From contig BBOA01000002.1 of assembly GCA_001485295.1 (NCBI GenBank), positions 302,705 to 366,704 on the forward strand: a DNA stretch of 64,000 bases, written 5' to 3'. The notes beneath the pieces are model-generated. The model had not been told where the DNA came from, did no database searches, and saw only the letters and a program-made list of their open reading frames with translations. Positions 1 through 10,744 of this stretch are shown one piece after another (the stretch's first letter is position 1; every line of letters starts with the position of its first letter). Both the position numbers and the translations under genes were made by a program. This DNA is from Type-B symbiont of Plautia stali. Its GTDB lineage: Bacteria > Pseudomonadota > Gammaproteobacteria > Enterobacterales > Enterobacteriaceae.

Positions 1-383
1 GGCGCCTGCACGGCGATGACTTTGTTGTTCCACAGGGTGACGATACACTCTGTGTTGTCCTGCAGCCACTTCTGGACGTCTTCCAGCACTTTCGATTCAA
101 CCTGATACTGCTCGAAGGTCTCCGGGTGCATAAGGTAGAAAAAGTCGCCGTCATTGTAAGAGTATTGCAACGTCATATCTACAACGTCCGCGCCTTCTGC
201 TGAGTCGGTAGACTTGAAGGTTTTCTCAACGCGCGTGCCTGTCAGCAAACGACGCATCTTAACGCGTGCGAATGCCTGGCCTTTACCTGGCTTCACGAAC
301 TCACTAGATTCGATGGCATACGGCTCGCCTTCGAACATGATTTTAAGACCGGAACGAAAATCGTTGCTAAGGTAAGTCGCCAT
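1..383 (-). CDS. efp: Elongation factor P, N-terminal part (runs off the window)
   Basis: EF-P enters the ribosome E site and relieves stalling at polyproline stretches. The visible 127 codons start with [12 protein letters not shown] and contain the loop VKPGKGQ, whose lysine 34 (counting Met) is the residue that receives beta-lysine in enterics. The gene continues beyond base 1, so the C-terminal OB domains are not seen. It is divergent from epmB, which makes the beta-lysine used on this lysine; the 40-bp gap must hold both start regions. No lesion is visible. The identity rests on close agreement with E. coli EF-P. Confidence 0.97.
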   Translation of the reverse strand, partial: MATYLSNDFRSGLKIMFEGEPYAIESSEFVKPGKGQAFARVKMRRLLTGTRVEKTFKSTDSAEGADVVDMTLQYSYNDGDFFYLMHPETFEQYQVESKVLEDVQKWLQDNTECIVTLWNNKVIAVQA

Positions 384-423
384 AAAGGCCCTCTGTAAAT
401 ATTGAACTGGTAACAGCAAAAAA

Positions 424-1452
424 ATGGCACATATCATAACCCTAAAAACCCCTTCCAGAGAAGGCTGGTTGCAGCAACTTGCTGATGTTGTCACTGAACC
501 CGATGAATTACTCCAACTTTTAGGCCTCGATCGACATCGGGAACTGGCAGCTGACGGCGATACCCGTCAGCCTTTCGCGCTGCGCGTGCCGCGCGCCTTT
601 ATCGCGCGGATGAAGCCAGGCGACGCGCGGGATCCGCTGTTGCTGCAGGTGCTCACGCAGCGCGAGGAGTTTATTCAGGCGCCGGGCTACAGCGCCGATC
701 CACTCGATGAGCAGAGCAGCATGGTGCCAAGCTTGCTGCATAAATATCGCAACCGCGCGCTGCTGCTGGTAAAAGGCGGCTGCGCCGTCAACTGCCGCTA
801 CTGCTTCCGCCGCCATTTTCCCTATCAGGATAACCCAAGCAACAAGCGCAGCTGGCAGACGGCGATCAACTATATCGCCGCCCATCCCGAGCTGGATGAA
901 CTTATATTTTCTGGCGGCGACCCGCTGATGGCGAAGGATCACGAGCTGGCGTGGCTGATTGACGCGCTGGCGCAAATCCCGCATTTGAAACGCCTGCGCA
1001 TTCACAGCCGCCTGCCGGTGGTGATCCCGGCGCGTATTACCGACGCGCTATGTCATCTGCTCGCCGAAACGCGCCTGCAAGTATTAATGGTGACCCATAT
1101 CAACCATGCTCAGGAGATCGATGCGTCGCTGGCGGCTGCCATGCAGCAGCTGAAGCGCGCCGGCATCACCCTGCTAAACCAGAGTGTTCTGCTACGCGGC
1201 GTCAATGACAATGCCATTACGCTAGCTAGCCTCAGCAACGCGCTGTTCGACGCCGGTATTCTGCCCTATTACCTGCACGTGCTGGATAAAGTACAGGGCG
1301 CAGCACACTTTTTCGTCTCCGACGAGGAGGCGCGCGTGCTGGTACGAGAGCTGCTGACGCAGGTTTCCGGCTACATGGTGCCAAAGCTGGCGCGGGAGCT
1401 CGGCGGCGAGCCGAGCAAAACGCCGCTCGACCTGCAGCTACGTCAGGAATAA
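424..1452 (+). CDS. epmB: L-lysine 2,3-aminomutase EpmB
   Basis: EpmB is a radical-SAM, PLP-dependent enzyme that converts L-alpha-lysine to (R)-beta-lysine, which EpmA then attaches to EF-P. The 342-residue protein has the normal family length. The iron-sulphur motif CxxxCxxC is visible at C120, C124 and C127, followed by a glycine-rich SGGDPL stretch. The C-terminal region [16 protein letters not shown] carries the conserved lysines among which the PLP ligand lies. The gene is divergent from efp, as in E. coli. It contains several CTA leucine codons and a GCTAGCTAGC run near 1223, unusual for an enteric gene. It appears intact. Confidence 0.96.
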   Translation: MAHIITLKTPSREGWLQQLADVVTEPDELLQLLGLDRHRELAADGDTRQPFALRVPRAFIARMKPGDARDPLLLQVLTQREEFIQAPGYSADPLDEQSSMVPSLLHKYRNRALLLVKGGCAVNCRYCFRRHFPYQDNPSNKRSWQTAINYIAAHPELDELIFSGGDPLMAKDHELAWLIDALAQIPHLKRLRIHSRLPVVIPARITDALCHLLAETRLQVLMVTHINHAQEIDASLAAAMQQLKRAGITLLNQSVLLRGVNDNAITLASLSNALFDAGILPYYLHVLDKVQGAAHFFVSDEEARVLVRELLTQVSGYMVPKLARELGGEPSKTPLDLQLRQE

Positions 1453-1460
1453 CAGACAAA

Positions 1461-1488
1461 AAACGGCCGGTAAACACCGGCCTTTATC
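1461..1488. terminator. Bidirectional terminator between epmB and yjeI
   Basis: A perfect 6-bp stem, GGCCGG (1465-1470) with CCGGCC (1477-1482), is flanked by an A run on one side and TTTAT on the other. It lies between the convergent ends of epmB and yjeI and could serve both. Confidence 0.7.
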
Positions 1489-1506
1489 AATAGGATGGCG
1501 CAGTAA

Positions 1507-1863
1507 TTAAGCTTTCGCCGGACACTTATAGGCCTGACCATTCATTTTGCTATCGATCGGTGCAAAAGCAGACCACAGATTTTGCGTTGTGCTGGTGGCG
1601 CCGTAAATCACGTTGCCGCCTATTTCCGCCGCGCGGTTGCGCAGATCGTTCGCCGCGCCGCGCAGAGAGCTGTCTTCGCCGCCGGAGCCGCTCAGCCAGT
1701 TGCTTTGAGATCCGGTGACATTGCCCAGAAGCTGACAATCGCTGCCCGGCTGTTGATCGGTGAAAGTGATACGTTCGCCGCCGGCGCTCAGCTGGTGAGA
1801 GCTGCTTTATCCCGCTAGCAATAACGTACCGACCGCTAGTCCGAGCAAGAGGTTAATCCGCAT
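1507..1863 (-). pseudogene. yjeI: YjeI-like lipoprotein (DUF4156) with a stop at the lipobox cysteine
   Basis: A 119-codon frame matches E. coli YjeI from end to end: a signal peptide MRINLLLGLAVGTLLLAG, then SNWLSGSGGEDSS, RGAANDLRN and a C-terminus AYKCPAKA. The only lesion I see is codon 19 (1807-1809), which reads TAA exactly where the acylated lipobox Cys should be. The remaining 100 codons have no further stop or frameshift. Loss of this codon removes both the lipidation site and the full-length product. Position between groEL and epmB matches E. coli. Function of the family is unknown. Confidence 0.85.
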
Positions 1864-2000
1864 TGTAATCCTCATTTATTATCATCAGTATGGGGCGGCA
1901 GCGTAGCAGAAAAAATCTCTTTTTTCTTCACATTCATTGCCTTGAGCCCAAAAAGCCGAAGGTTTGCGCCCTTACTTATTCCTTTTCATCTGCGAAAGAA

Positions 2001-2033
2001 AAACCCCCGACCGTTTCCGATCGGGGGTTTTTC
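2001..2033 (-). terminator. groEL terminator
   Basis: A stem of CCCCCGA (2004-2010) with TCGGGGG (2021-2027) has A and T runs on both sides. It lies just downstream of the groEL stop at 2057 on the minus strand, as expected for an intrinsic terminator of the groESL operon. Confidence 0.85.
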
Positions 2034-2056
2034 AGAGCGCTAAAGCGTCAGGGCAA

Positions 2057-3703
<1,647 letters not shown>

Positions 3704-3742
3704 TTAAATTCAAATTCGTTTCGTTCAGTGAGTTCTGCGTAA

Positions 3743-4036
3743 TTACGCTTCAATAATCGCCAAGATATCGCTTTCAGAGATGATCAGCACTTCTTCGTTG
3801 TCGATCTTTTCGGTTTTAGCACCATAACCTTCGCTAAAGATCACTAGGTCTCCCACTTTGACGTCTAGCGGCTTCACATCGCCATTTTCCAAGATGCGAC
3901 CATTTCCCACGGCCAGTACTTCGCCACGGGTTGATTTGCCTGCTGCAGAGCCGGTCAGAACGATGCCGCCAGCTGATTTTGCTTCAACTTCTTTACGCTT
4001 GACAATAACGCGATCGTGCAACGGACGAATTTTCAT
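3743..4036 (-). CDS. groS: Co-chaperonin GroES (Hsp10)
   Basis: GroES is the seven-subunit lid of GroEL. I start it at 4036 ([16 protein letters not shown]), which gives the canonical 97 residues and has the Shine-Dalgarno AGGAG just upstream near 4045. A longer frame to 4063 adds nine residues not typical of the family. The mobile loop ([12 protein letters not shown]) and the C-terminal SDILAIIEA are intact. It is first in the groES-groEL operon and preceded by a sigma-32 type promoter. Confidence 0.98.
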   Translation of the reverse strand: MKIRPLHDRVIVKRKEVEAKSAGGIVLTGSAAGKSTRGEVLAVGNGRILENGDVKPLDVKVGDLVIFSEGYGAKTEKIDNEEVLIISESDILAIIEA

Positions 4037-4129
4037 TAGATAGCTCTCCTTTAATAAGTCCAATCATTCATTTCTGGGTTGAAAGCCGGGCTGCACAGGG
4101 TGCAGTGCTTCCCGGCCTCGTGGTGCAAG

Positions 4130-4161
4130 AGATAGGGTCGACCAAAATCGATTTCAAGGGG
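4130..4161 (-). promoter_or_regulatory. Sigma-32 (heat-shock) promoter of groES-groEL
   Basis: On the minus strand the sequence reads CCCCTTGAAA (4152-4161), 14 bases, then CCCTATCT (4130-4137). This matches the RpoH consensus of a CTTGAAA -35 element and a CCCCAT-like -10 element at the right spacing. It lies about 100 bp before groES. It indicates that heat-shock control of the chaperonin has been kept. Confidence 0.8.
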
Positions 4162-4238
4162 CAAAAGGACAAATTTTTTACCTGACGATGACAACTACCC
4201 ATTTTTTGCGCGACTGCCTCGGCTTTAGCGCCGAGCAT

Positions 4239-4272
4239 AAAAAAAGCGCGATCTGAAAGTCACGCTTTTTTG
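4239..4272 (-). terminator. fxsA terminator
   Basis: A stem of AAAAAAGCG with CGCTTTTTT (outer A/T run included) sits just past the fxsA stop on the minus strand. The stem is short and its GC part is only three pairs, so strength is uncertain. Confidence 0.5.
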
Positions 4273-4283
4273 CTAAGCGGCCC

Positions 4284-4742
4284 TTAACGATCGTGGCGAT
4301 CGTTAAGGCCGATGCTATCGTTGTCCTTACGCTCATATTCGCCGTCGACGGTAATGCCGCTATCAGGCCCGACGCCTAGTCCGCGCCAGACGTGCAGGTG
4401 CGGCATTAGACGCAGCGTCAGAAGCTTTTGCACCGGCGGCAGCAGTAGTAGCAGGCCTAGGAAGTCGGTGAAGAAACCGGGCAGCAGCAGCAGAAAACCA
4501 GCGATGATCAGCGACACGCTTTCGATCATCTCTTCCGCCGGGCTTTCGTTGCGCGCCAGCTTCTCCTGCATCAGCATAAAGTTTTTCATGCCCTGGTTCT
4601 TCACCAGCGACATGCCAAGCGCCGAGGTGAAAATCACCATCAGTGTGGTCATCAGCACGCCCAGCGCGTGAGCCACCTGAATAAACAGACTGATCTCAAT
4701 CCAAGCGAGCGCAAAAATAATTATTAACGGTAACCAGCGCAC
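4284..4742 (-). CDS. fxsA: FxsA family inner-membrane protein
   Basis: FxsA is a cytoplasmic-membrane protein whose over-expression relieves F-plasmid exclusion of phage T7; its normal role is unclear. The 152-residue product is close to the 158 of E. coli. It shows four hydrophobic stretches in the first 110 residues, with the family motif VKNQGMKNFMLMQEKLARNE between segments, followed by a hydrophilic tail ending in repeated Asn/Asp/Arg. The last codons overlap a near-perfect palindrome CTTAACGATCG/CGATCGTTAAG at 4284-4308. Next to groES/groEL and divergent from aspA as in E. coli. It appears intact. Confidence 0.9.
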   Translation of the reverse strand: MRWLPLIIIFALAWIEISLFIQVAHALGVLMTTLMVIFTSALGMSLVKNQGMKNFMLMQEKLARNESPAEEMIESVSLIIAGFLLLLPGFFTDFLGLLLLLPPVQKLLTLRLMPHLHVWRGLGVGPDSGITVDGEYERKDNDSIGLNDRHDR

Positions 4743-4880
4743 CGCATTCTCCTTTTAGTCAGGCTGCTCTGCGTCAGGCAGAGAGCGAAAGATGCCCTGT
4801 CAGACGGCATAGCAATGAGATGGGCTTGCCGCAACGTTAATTCAACCGCTGTTTTCAAATATTTACAGTAGGGGTAATTT

Positions 4881-4920
4881 TGTGCGCGATATCACATATT
4901 ATAGCGATGGCGCGTATAAT
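4881..4920 (+). promoter_or_regulatory. CRP site and -10 box of the aspA promoter
   Basis: TGTGCGCGATATCACA at 4881-4896 fits the CRP consensus TGTGA-N6-TCACA with one mismatch. A perfect TATAAT lies at 4915-4920. Counting about seven bases to a start site puts the CRP centre near -40, the class II activator position. E. coli aspA is also CRP-activated. This suggests that catabolite control of aspartase persists. Confidence 0.75.
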
Positions 4921-5089
4921 TGATGCGTGGATACGTGTCCATGCTCGCGCTTTAACTCAACGGCAGTATATGATCGTACGCGCCGATGGTCGGGCGGATA
5001 CACTGTCGGCCTCGGCTTTCCACGACAAATCGACACATCACCTGTGATGGATGGCGTCAGCGCAAGCTGCCAATAACAAGAAGGTTATC

Positions 5090-6526
5090 ATGGCGAACAA
5101 CATTCGTATCGAAGAAGACCTGCTAGGCATGCGTGAAGTCCCCGCCGATGCCTACTACGGCGTTCATACTCTGCGTGCGATTGAAAATTTCCATATCAGC
5201 AACAGTAAAATCAGCGATATTCCCGAATTCGTGCGCGGCATGGTGATGGTGAAGAAGGCCTCCGCGCTTGCTAATAAAGAGCTGCAGACCATTCCGCGCA
5301 ATATCGCCAACACTATTATTCAGGCCTGCGACGAAGTGCTGAACCACGGCAAGTGCATGGATCAGTTTCCCGTCGACGTCTATCAGGGCGGCGCGGGCAC
5401 CTCGGTCAACATGAACACCAACGAAGTGCTGGCTAATATCGGTCTGGAGCTGATGGGCCACCAGAAAGGCGACTATCAGTTCCTCAACCCGAACGATCAC
5501 GTCAATAAGTGCCAGTCCACCAACGACGCCTACCCTACCGGCTTCCGCATCGCGGTCTACAGCTCGATCCTAAAGCTGCTAGAGAGCATCAGCGCACTGG
5601 GCGACGGCTTTGAGCGCAAGGCGGCGGAGTTCGAGACCATCCTAAAAATGGGCCGTACCCAGCTGCAGGACGCGGTGCCGATGACGCTGGGCCAAGAGTT
5701 CCATGCCTTCCACGTTTTGCTCAACGAAGAGACGCGCAGTATTCTGCGCACCGCCGAACTGCTGCTAGAGGTGAACCTCGGCGCCACGGCGATCGGCACA
5801 CGCCTCAACACGCCAGACGGCTATCAACAGCTGGCGGTGCAGTACCTCGCCGAAGTGAGCAACCTGCCGGTGGTGCCGGCGGAAGATCTGATCGAAGCAA
5901 CCTCCGACTGCGGCGCCTACGTCATGGTGCACTCCTCGCTTAAGCGCCTAGCGGTGAAGCTGTCGAAAATCAGCAACGACCTGCGTCTGCTCTCGTCAGG
6001 CCCGCGCGCCGGCCTGAACGAGATCAACCTGCCTGAGCTGCAGGCGGGCTCTTCCATCATGCCCGCCAAGGTCAACCCGGTAGTGCCAGAAGTGGTGAAT
6101 CAGGTCTGCTTCAAGGTAATCGGCAACGACACGACGTTAACCATGGCGGCGGAAGCGGGTCAGCTGCAGCTCAACGTCATGGAACCGGTGATCGGCCAAG
6201 TGCTGTTCGAGTCGATCAGCATCCTGACCAACGCCTGCTATAATCTGCTGGAGAAATGCGTCAACGGCATTACTGCCAACAAAGCAGAGTGCGAAGCCTA
6301 TGTCTTCAACTCTATCGGCATCGTCACCTACCTGAACCCGTATATCGGCCACCACAACGGCGATATCGTCGGCAAAATCTGCGCGGAGACCGGCAAAAGC
6401 GTGCGCGAAGTGGTGCTGGAGCGCGGTCTGCTGATCGAGAGTGAGCTGGACGACATCTTCTCGGTGCAGAATCTGATGTACCCGGTCTACAAGGCCAAAC
6501 GCTACACTGACGACAACGAACAGTAA
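5090..6526 (+). CDS. aspA: Aspartate ammonia-lyase (aspartase)
   Basis: Aspartase reversibly splits L-aspartate into fumarate and ammonia. I start at ATG 5090 ([18 protein letters not shown]), giving 478 residues exactly as in E. coli; the upstream extension to 5051 lacks family similarity. The fumarase/aspartase signature [11 protein letters not shown] with the catalytic loop serine is present, as is the TNDAYPTG substrate-binding segment. With gltP (glutamate/aspartate uptake) also intact in the window, aspartate may remain a usable carbon or nitrogen source. The usual partner dcuA directly downstream is dead. Confidence 0.97.
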   Translation: MANNIRIEEDLLGMREVPADAYYGVHTLRAIENFHISNSKISDIPEFVRGMVMVKKASALANKELQTIPRNIANTIIQACDEVLNHGKCMDQFPVDVYQGGAGTSVNMNTNEVLANIGLELMGHQKGDYQFLNPNDHVNKCQSTNDAYPTGFRIAVYSSILKLLESISALGDGFERKAAEFETILKMGRTQLQDAVPMTLGQEFHAFHVLLNEETRSILRTAELLLEVNLGATAIGTRLNTPDGYQQLAVQYLAEVSNLPVVPAEDLIEATSDCGAYVMVHSSLKRLAVKLSKISNDLRLLSSGPRAGLNEINLPELQAGSSIMPAKVNPVVPEVVNQVCFKVIGNDTTLTMAAEAGQLQLNVMEPVIGQVLFESISILTNACYNLLEKCVNGITANKAECEAYVFNSIGIVTYLNPYIGHHNGDIVGKICAETGKSVREVVLERGLLIESELDDIFSVQNLMYPVYKAKRYTDDNEQ

Positions 6527-6549
6527 GTCGATCGACTACGATGAGAGAA

Positions 6550-6586
6550 AAGGCGCGCCGCGACCAACACGGCGCGCCTTTTTATT
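6550..6586 (+). terminator. aspA terminator
   Basis: A GC-rich stem AAGGCGCGCCG (6550-6560) with CGGCGCGCCTT (6570-6580) is followed by TTTATTT, about 25 bp after the aspA stop. It is a strong intrinsic terminator. Confidence 0.85.
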
Positions 6587-6629
6587 TGGTACATAGCTTG
6601 CTGTCTTTACCACTTTTATGAGGTGACGA

Positions 6630-7107
6630 ATGATCGTAGTTGAATTAGCGATCGTCCTGCTGGCGATCTGTTTGGGCGCGCGGCTGGGCAGCATCGGGTT
6701 GGCGGCGGGCTGGTCTGCAGGCTGCAGTCGGGCACCATTCCCTTCGATGTGATTGAAATTATTGTGGCGGCGTCGACGTCATCCGCGCTACGTCACTCTG
6801 CTGGCGCCGCTGGTGACCTACACCATGAGGCTGCTGGCGGGCACCGGTGATACCGCATTTTCGACGCTGCCGATGATAGCTGAAGTGGCGAAAGAGCAAA
6901 GGGTGCACACATCGCGTCCGCTCTCTATCGCCGTGGTCTCCTCGCAGATCACTATCACCGCCTCGCCGCTCTCTACGGCGGTAGTCTTTTTCGCCTCGCT
7001 GCTGCTGCCCGCCATTCTCTCGACGATGATCGGCCTGTTTCTCCGCCAAGCTAGTGACTAATTTCCTCGACAAAGAATTGCATGAAGATGAGGTGTACCA
7101 AGCATAG
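6630..7107 (+). pseudogene. dcuA: Anaerobic C4-dicarboxylate transporter DcuA, broken
   Basis: The start MIVVELAIVLLAICLGARLG matches DcuA, an inner-membrane aspartate/fumarate:succinate exchanger. After about 30 codons the frame shifts and a segment is missing; from 6800 the frame reads LLAPLVTYTMRLLAGTGD and IAEVAKEQRVHTSRPLS, again DcuA, up to about 7090. The remaining two thirds of the protein are absent. The order aspA-dcuA-cutA-dsbD matches E. coli. Confidence 0.88.
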
Positions 7108-7182
7108 CCTCGTTACAACCTGTAAATCCTGCTGCGTGGCGAGCGTGCTATCATTGACCCTTTCCGCAAAAGGAGCGACGCG

Positions 7183-7250
7183 ATGAACGCCGTTATAATT
7201 CTCTGTACCGCGCCTAACAACGCCAGCGTGCAGACGCGCTTGACGCTGTG
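7183..7250 (+). pseudogene. cutA: cutA 5' stub
   Basis: After a good Shine-Dalgarno (AAAGGAG, 7168-7174) a frame starts [17 protein letters not shown], which matches the N-terminus of the CutA divalent-cation tolerance protein (VVVLCTAPDEA in E. coli). Within about 20 codons the similarity ends and dsbD sequence begins, so a deletion has joined the two genes. Confidence 0.7.
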
Positions 7251-8112
7251 GAGCAACCGCCAGCAGAGCGGATCGCTGTTCGGCGTCTTTTTGCGCTGTT
7301 CGGCGTCTTTTTGATGGGCGCACTGGCGGGTCTGATCTGCTCGTCCTGTACCACCGCGCCGCTCAGCGCCATCCTGCTCTATATAGCCCAGAGCGGCAAT
7401 ATGTGGGCGGGCGCTGGCGCGCCGTGGCTCTATGCAATAGGCATGGGCCTACCGCTGATCGTGATCACGATGTTTGGCAACCGCCTACTGCCGAAAAGCG
7501 GCCCTTGGATGCAGACGGTCAAACAGGGCTTCGGCTTCGTTATTCTCGCCCCGGCGATCTTTTTGCTGGAGCGCTTGCTGGGCGAGGTATGGGGCATGCG
7601 GCTCTAGAGTGCGCTGGACATCGCCTGCTTCGCTTGGGCGTTTTGCAGCAGGCCGGCGCGGCCACGGCGGCAAATGGCGCATCGTGCAGATAGCAATGCT
7701 AGGCGCGGCGCTTATCGGCGCGCGTCCTTTGCAGGAGCGAGTGTGGGGCGCGACCGCCGCCGCGCAGACAGCGACGCAGTTGCCTTTCCAGCGTATCACC
7801 TCTGCCGCGCAGCTGGAGCGCGCGCTGCAGCAGGCAGACGGTCGCGTCCGTATGGTCGATCTTTATGCCGACTGGTGCGTAGCGTGCAAAGAATTTGAAA
7901 AGTATACGCTGGGCCATCTGCAGGTGCTGCAGGCGAACGTGAACGCGAACAACACCGCCGATAACGCGCTGTTACAGCGTCTTCAGGTGCTTGGCCTGTT
8001 GACCATCCTGTTTTTTTGACGCGCAGGGCCATGAAATTCCTGCGGCGCGCGTCACGGGGCTTTCTCGACGCTGAAGATTTCCGCGCGCATTTGCAGAATC
8101 AGGCGCGCTAAA
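7251..8112 (+). pseudogene. dsbD: Thiol:disulphide interchange protein DsbD, truncated and frameshifted
   Basis: DsbD passes electrons from cytoplasmic thioredoxin to periplasmic DsbC/DsbG. Only the C-terminal half remains. Frame 7311-7607 encodes membrane helices ([17 protein letters not shown], the transmembrane redox cysteine region); another frame at 7850-8020 encodes the thioredoxin-like domain with the WCVACKEFEKYT motif and LGLLTILFF. A TAG at 7605, frameshifts and a 20-bp tandem duplication at 7274-7313 break it. The N-terminal periplasmic domain is deleted. Confidence 0.9.
7274..7313 (+). repeat. 20-bp perfect tandem duplication
   Basis: Bases 7274-7293 are repeated exactly at 7294-7313, inside the dsbD remnant. 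The duplication is not a multiple of three and so also shifts the frame. It looks like a replication-slippage event. Confidence 0.9.
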
Positions 8113-8141
8113 CGACACTAGTCTAACCCCGCTGCAGGCGG

Positions 8142-8720
8142 ATGCGTACAAAGAGGAGACGTAATTTACAGTGTGAACAGATACTCGAGCATGCACTGAA
8201 TGTGCTCGAAAAAAATGGAATGGCGGTGACGACGTCATTACCGCAGCTGGAGGGACACTGGCACAATCGCGACGCCCTGCTCTACGATGCGCTGCGCTAT
8301 CATGGCCAGCAGTCGATATCTGGCGAGCCAGTGTTGCTCAACGACCAGTCGACAGCGAGCAGAAGCTGCTAGCGTGCTATCAGGTATTGAGCGAGCAGGT
8401 GCAGAAAGACCGCTATCCCGGCTATTTATTTATCGCCGCCTGCAGCTTCTATCCACAGCCGGATCAGCCCGTGCATCAGGTTGCCGAGCAGCAGAAACAG
8501 GCCTCCTAGCATTTCACCCACAGCATTCTGGTGGAGCTGGGGCTGGATAAACCGACGATGATGGCGGGTCAGCTAGAGCTTATTCTATAAGGCTGCCTCA
8601 GCAGGCTGCTAGTGAAGTGTAATGCGTAGGACATGGCAACCAGCCAAACTTCTGGCGGAAAACATGCTCTGCATCGGGCTGTACCGCGCTAACGGCGCGC
8701 TGGCATAGGCTTTGACTGAA
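8142..8720 (+). pseudogene. yjdC: TetR-type regulator YjdC, decayed
   Basis: Fragments in several frames match E. coli YjdC: EQILEHALNVLEKNGMA and ALLYDALRYHGQQ (8170-8310), then, in another frame, LACYQVLSEQVQKDRYPGY and FIAACSFYPQPDQPVHQ (8365-8490), and FTHSILVELGLDKPT further on. Stops at 8371 and 8505 (TAG) and at least one frameshift prevent expression. The helix-turn-helix is damaged. Location after dsbD is as in E. coli. Confidence 0.8.
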
Positions 8721-8805
8721 AAGCAGGTAATCAGTCACGTTTTGCCGCTTTTTTACGGCAAAGGCGTTGACGCGCAGCGGCCAGTAGGGTTTAATGCGCC
8801 CCGTG

Positions 8806-8881
8806 GCCCGAATAGCTCAGTCGGTAGAGCAGGGGATTGAAAATCCCCGTGTCCCTGGTTCGATTCCGGGTTCGGGCACCA
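8806..8881 (+). tRNA. pheT-like (tRNA-Phe): tRNA-Phe (GAA)
   Basis: The 76-nt gene has a perfect 7-bp acceptor stem (GCCCGAA with TTCGGGC), D loop AGCTCAGTCGGTAGAGC, anticodon loop TTGAAAA with anticodon GAA, T loop GGTTCGATTCC and an encoded CCA end. It is almost identical to E. coli tRNA-Phe; the first stem carries A6 rather than G6 with a compensating U in the 3' strand. It stands alone, after yjdC as in E. coli pheU. Confidence 0.98.
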
Positions 8882-8887
8882 CAAATT

Positions 8888-8921
8888 AAAGAACCCAACC
8901 TATGGCTGGGTTTTTGTTTTT
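8888..8921 (+). terminator. tRNA-Phe terminator
   Basis: AACCCA with TGGGTT forms a short stem (8892-8913) followed by a TTTTTGTTTTT run directly after the tRNA. Confidence 0.75.
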
Positions 8922-9015
8922 GTGCGTCCTGCCTAGTCTGATTTTCCTTTATTATTATTGCTCAGTCCTTCCCCGGCAAGATACTCGCTTGCATTACGCC
9001 GCTCAGGAGATCATT

Positions 9016-9330
9016 ATGCCTTCCCCACAAGACGAACAGACACTTCAGCTTGCCGAAGCGTTGCACCGTTCGGTCAGAGCATCTTTGTCCGTCAGGTTCG
9101 CGTTGCCACGTCGAACCCAAGGGCATCACAGCTGGAAATGCATGGCACAATCACCATTGCCGAGCTGGCGCGTCGGCGCGGCGTCAAACATCAGAGCATG
9201 CACCTAGTGATCAAAGAGCTGGAGAGCCAAGCTTATCTGACCCGCCAGCCCAACGCGCAGGATGCCCGCACGGAGCTTATGGCGCTGACTGAAACCGCCC
9301 GCGCCATGCTGCGCGGCGCGCGGGGCGCAG
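9016..9330 (+). pseudogene. MarR-family regulator, frameshifted
   Basis: A Shine-Dalgarno (AGGAG) precedes ATG 9016 (MPSPQDEQTLQLAEAL). Near 9075 the frame shifts; the continuing frame reads GTITIAELARRRGVKHQ, then ELESQAYLTRQPNAQDARTELMALT, the winged helix and DxR wing typical of MarR. After about 9320 similarity ends and class II aldolase sequence begins. The regulated target cannot be told. Confidence 0.7.
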
Positions 9331-9359
9331 CGCCTGCTGGGTCGCCGACCCGCCTGCAC

Positions 9360-9741
9360 ACAGCGCGACGACGTAGACGCCACCGCCTAGTCGATTCACG
9401 GCCAGATCCACCAGCGTTTGCCCGAAGAACGCGTGGTGCTGCACCTGCACCCGATTTGCACCACCAGCGTCGCCCGCCTAGCGGAGCTGCATATCCCGCC
9501 GGTAGATCAGAACACCGCGCTACTTTAACCACGTGGCGGTCGATACGCTCTATGGCGGACACGTTGAGGAAGGCGCGCGGCTGACTAACCTGCTGACGGG
9601 CAAAAGCCTCATACTGATGGGCAACCACGGCGTGATGGTGACGGAAACTGACATCGGCAAGGCATTCCCGACTTCTCGCGCCAGCATTTTAAGGAGATGA
9701 AGGCGATGATGATAGCTGCCGATCCGTCGCTGCTCGACTGA
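9360..9741 (+). pseudogene. Class II aldolase/adducin-family 3' remnant
   Basis: Frames around 9420-9520 read EERVVLHLHPICTTSVARL, with the HLH metal-binding type motif of the FucA/AraD family, followed by a TAG, then (9560-9740) NLLTGKSLILMGNHGVMV and FKEMKAMMIAADPSLLD. The pieces are in different frames and the N-terminal half is missing. The family cleaves sugar phosphates or has related roles; the substrate is not known. Confidence 0.65.
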
Positions 9742-9745
9742 TCCT

Positions 9746-10340
9746 TCAGGCGGGCGGCCGCAATCCCTGTACTATTGTCTCCAGCTGATGAAAACCGGCC
9801 TGCGTCATGCTGTCGAAAAGCGGGGCGAAATTAACCATCGTCAGCAGCAGTGCACCCATGCCCAACGTGATCGACAGCGGAAAGCCGATCACGAAAATCG
9901 AGAGCTGCGGCTTCAGGCAGTTCAGCAGGCCCAGCGTCAGATTGACGGCCAGCACATTGAGCAGGCAGAGATGGTCGTTGAGCAGGATAAACAGCATGTT
10001 CATGATACGCGCCAGCACTGGCATCGTCTGGTTGCCCGAAGGATCGTAAAACGCGGCAAAGGAAAGCCCCATCTGCAAGCCGATAATCTCGCCCGCGCAA
10101 CGCACGGCGGCGAAGAAAAACTGCATCATTAGTCCCATCACGGCCCCTATGTGGATCTCTCTGGCGGTGATCCACAGCCCCGTAACCGACCAGAGCGTAG
10201 TGGCGGGCGTCGACAGATTCTGGCCGATAAGAAAAGCCACCAGCGCCGCTAGGCCGATTTTCACTTTGCTGACGACGGGGGGGTGGACCCTCTCGCCGAA
10301 CACCGGCGCGGTGCCGAACAGCGCCAAGGCGCTGCAATGC
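9746..10340 (-). pseudogene. fliR: Flagellar export protein FliR, internally deleted
   Basis: FliR is a membrane subunit of the flagellar type III export gate. The frame keeps MQFFFAAVRCAGEIIGLQMG and MPVLARIMNMLFILL, and the C-terminal LGLLNCLKPQLSIFVIGFPLS, all strong FliR matches. The stretch between them (about 50 residues in E. coli) is missing and the N-terminus is altered. It abuts fragments of flgI and flgG, which normally lie in a separate operon, so a large deletion or rearrangement has occurred. Confidence 0.88.
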
Positions 10341-10389
10341 GGAATATGGCCCTCCTCGGCCTGCATCGCCGATTTCATATTATGCAGCT

Positions 10390-10525
10390 AATAAAAAAGT
10401 ATATCCCGCCAGGGCCGTGCCCGTTTTCGCCTGCGTCGATGCGATCGCCGACGCGTGAAAAAGGCAGCAGCTCGGCGGTCACCATCACGGCGGCAACGTT
10501 CTTCAGCTGCATGCTGGTGCCGAGT
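10390..10525 (-). pseudogene. flgI: FlgI (flagellar P-ring) fragment
   Basis: A piece of about 40 codons reads [19 protein letters not shown] and [12 protein letters not shown], matching the central FlgI region that forms the P ring around the flagellar rod. It is joined directly to the end of the flgG fragment, so the rest of flgG, flgH and the start of flgI were deleted in one or more events. Confidence 0.7.
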
Positions 10526-10726
10526 CTGCAGGCCGGACGGGATGGTGGTCTGCTTGGAGGATTGCGCGCCGGGCGGGCGCAGGGTCTTATAGAGCAGATC
10601 CTCAAAGACGGCGCGCTGCCGCTTAAAGCCACTGGTGCTGACGTTGGCCAAGTTGTTGGATATCACGTCCATATTGGTCTGCTTTGCTTCCAGACCGGTT
10701 TTCGCTATTCATAAAGAACGGATCAT
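10526..10726 (-). pseudogene. flgG: FlgG (distal rod protein) N-terminal fragment
   Basis: After AAGGAG, ATG 10726 begins MIRSL, then a TGA in place of the conserved Trp 6 (TGG to TGA), then [17 protein letters not shown] and [19 protein letters not shown], the conserved rod-protein N-terminus. It continues through QTTIPSGLQ and then breaks off into flgI sequence. The operon order flgF-flgG is kept. Confidence 0.9.
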
Positions 10727-10744
10727 CGCGTTTCTCCTTGCGCG

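Noticed and set aside
8700..9020. Integrated element or att site at tRNA-Phe
   Set aside because: No integrase and no direct repeat of the tRNA 3' end is visible nearby.
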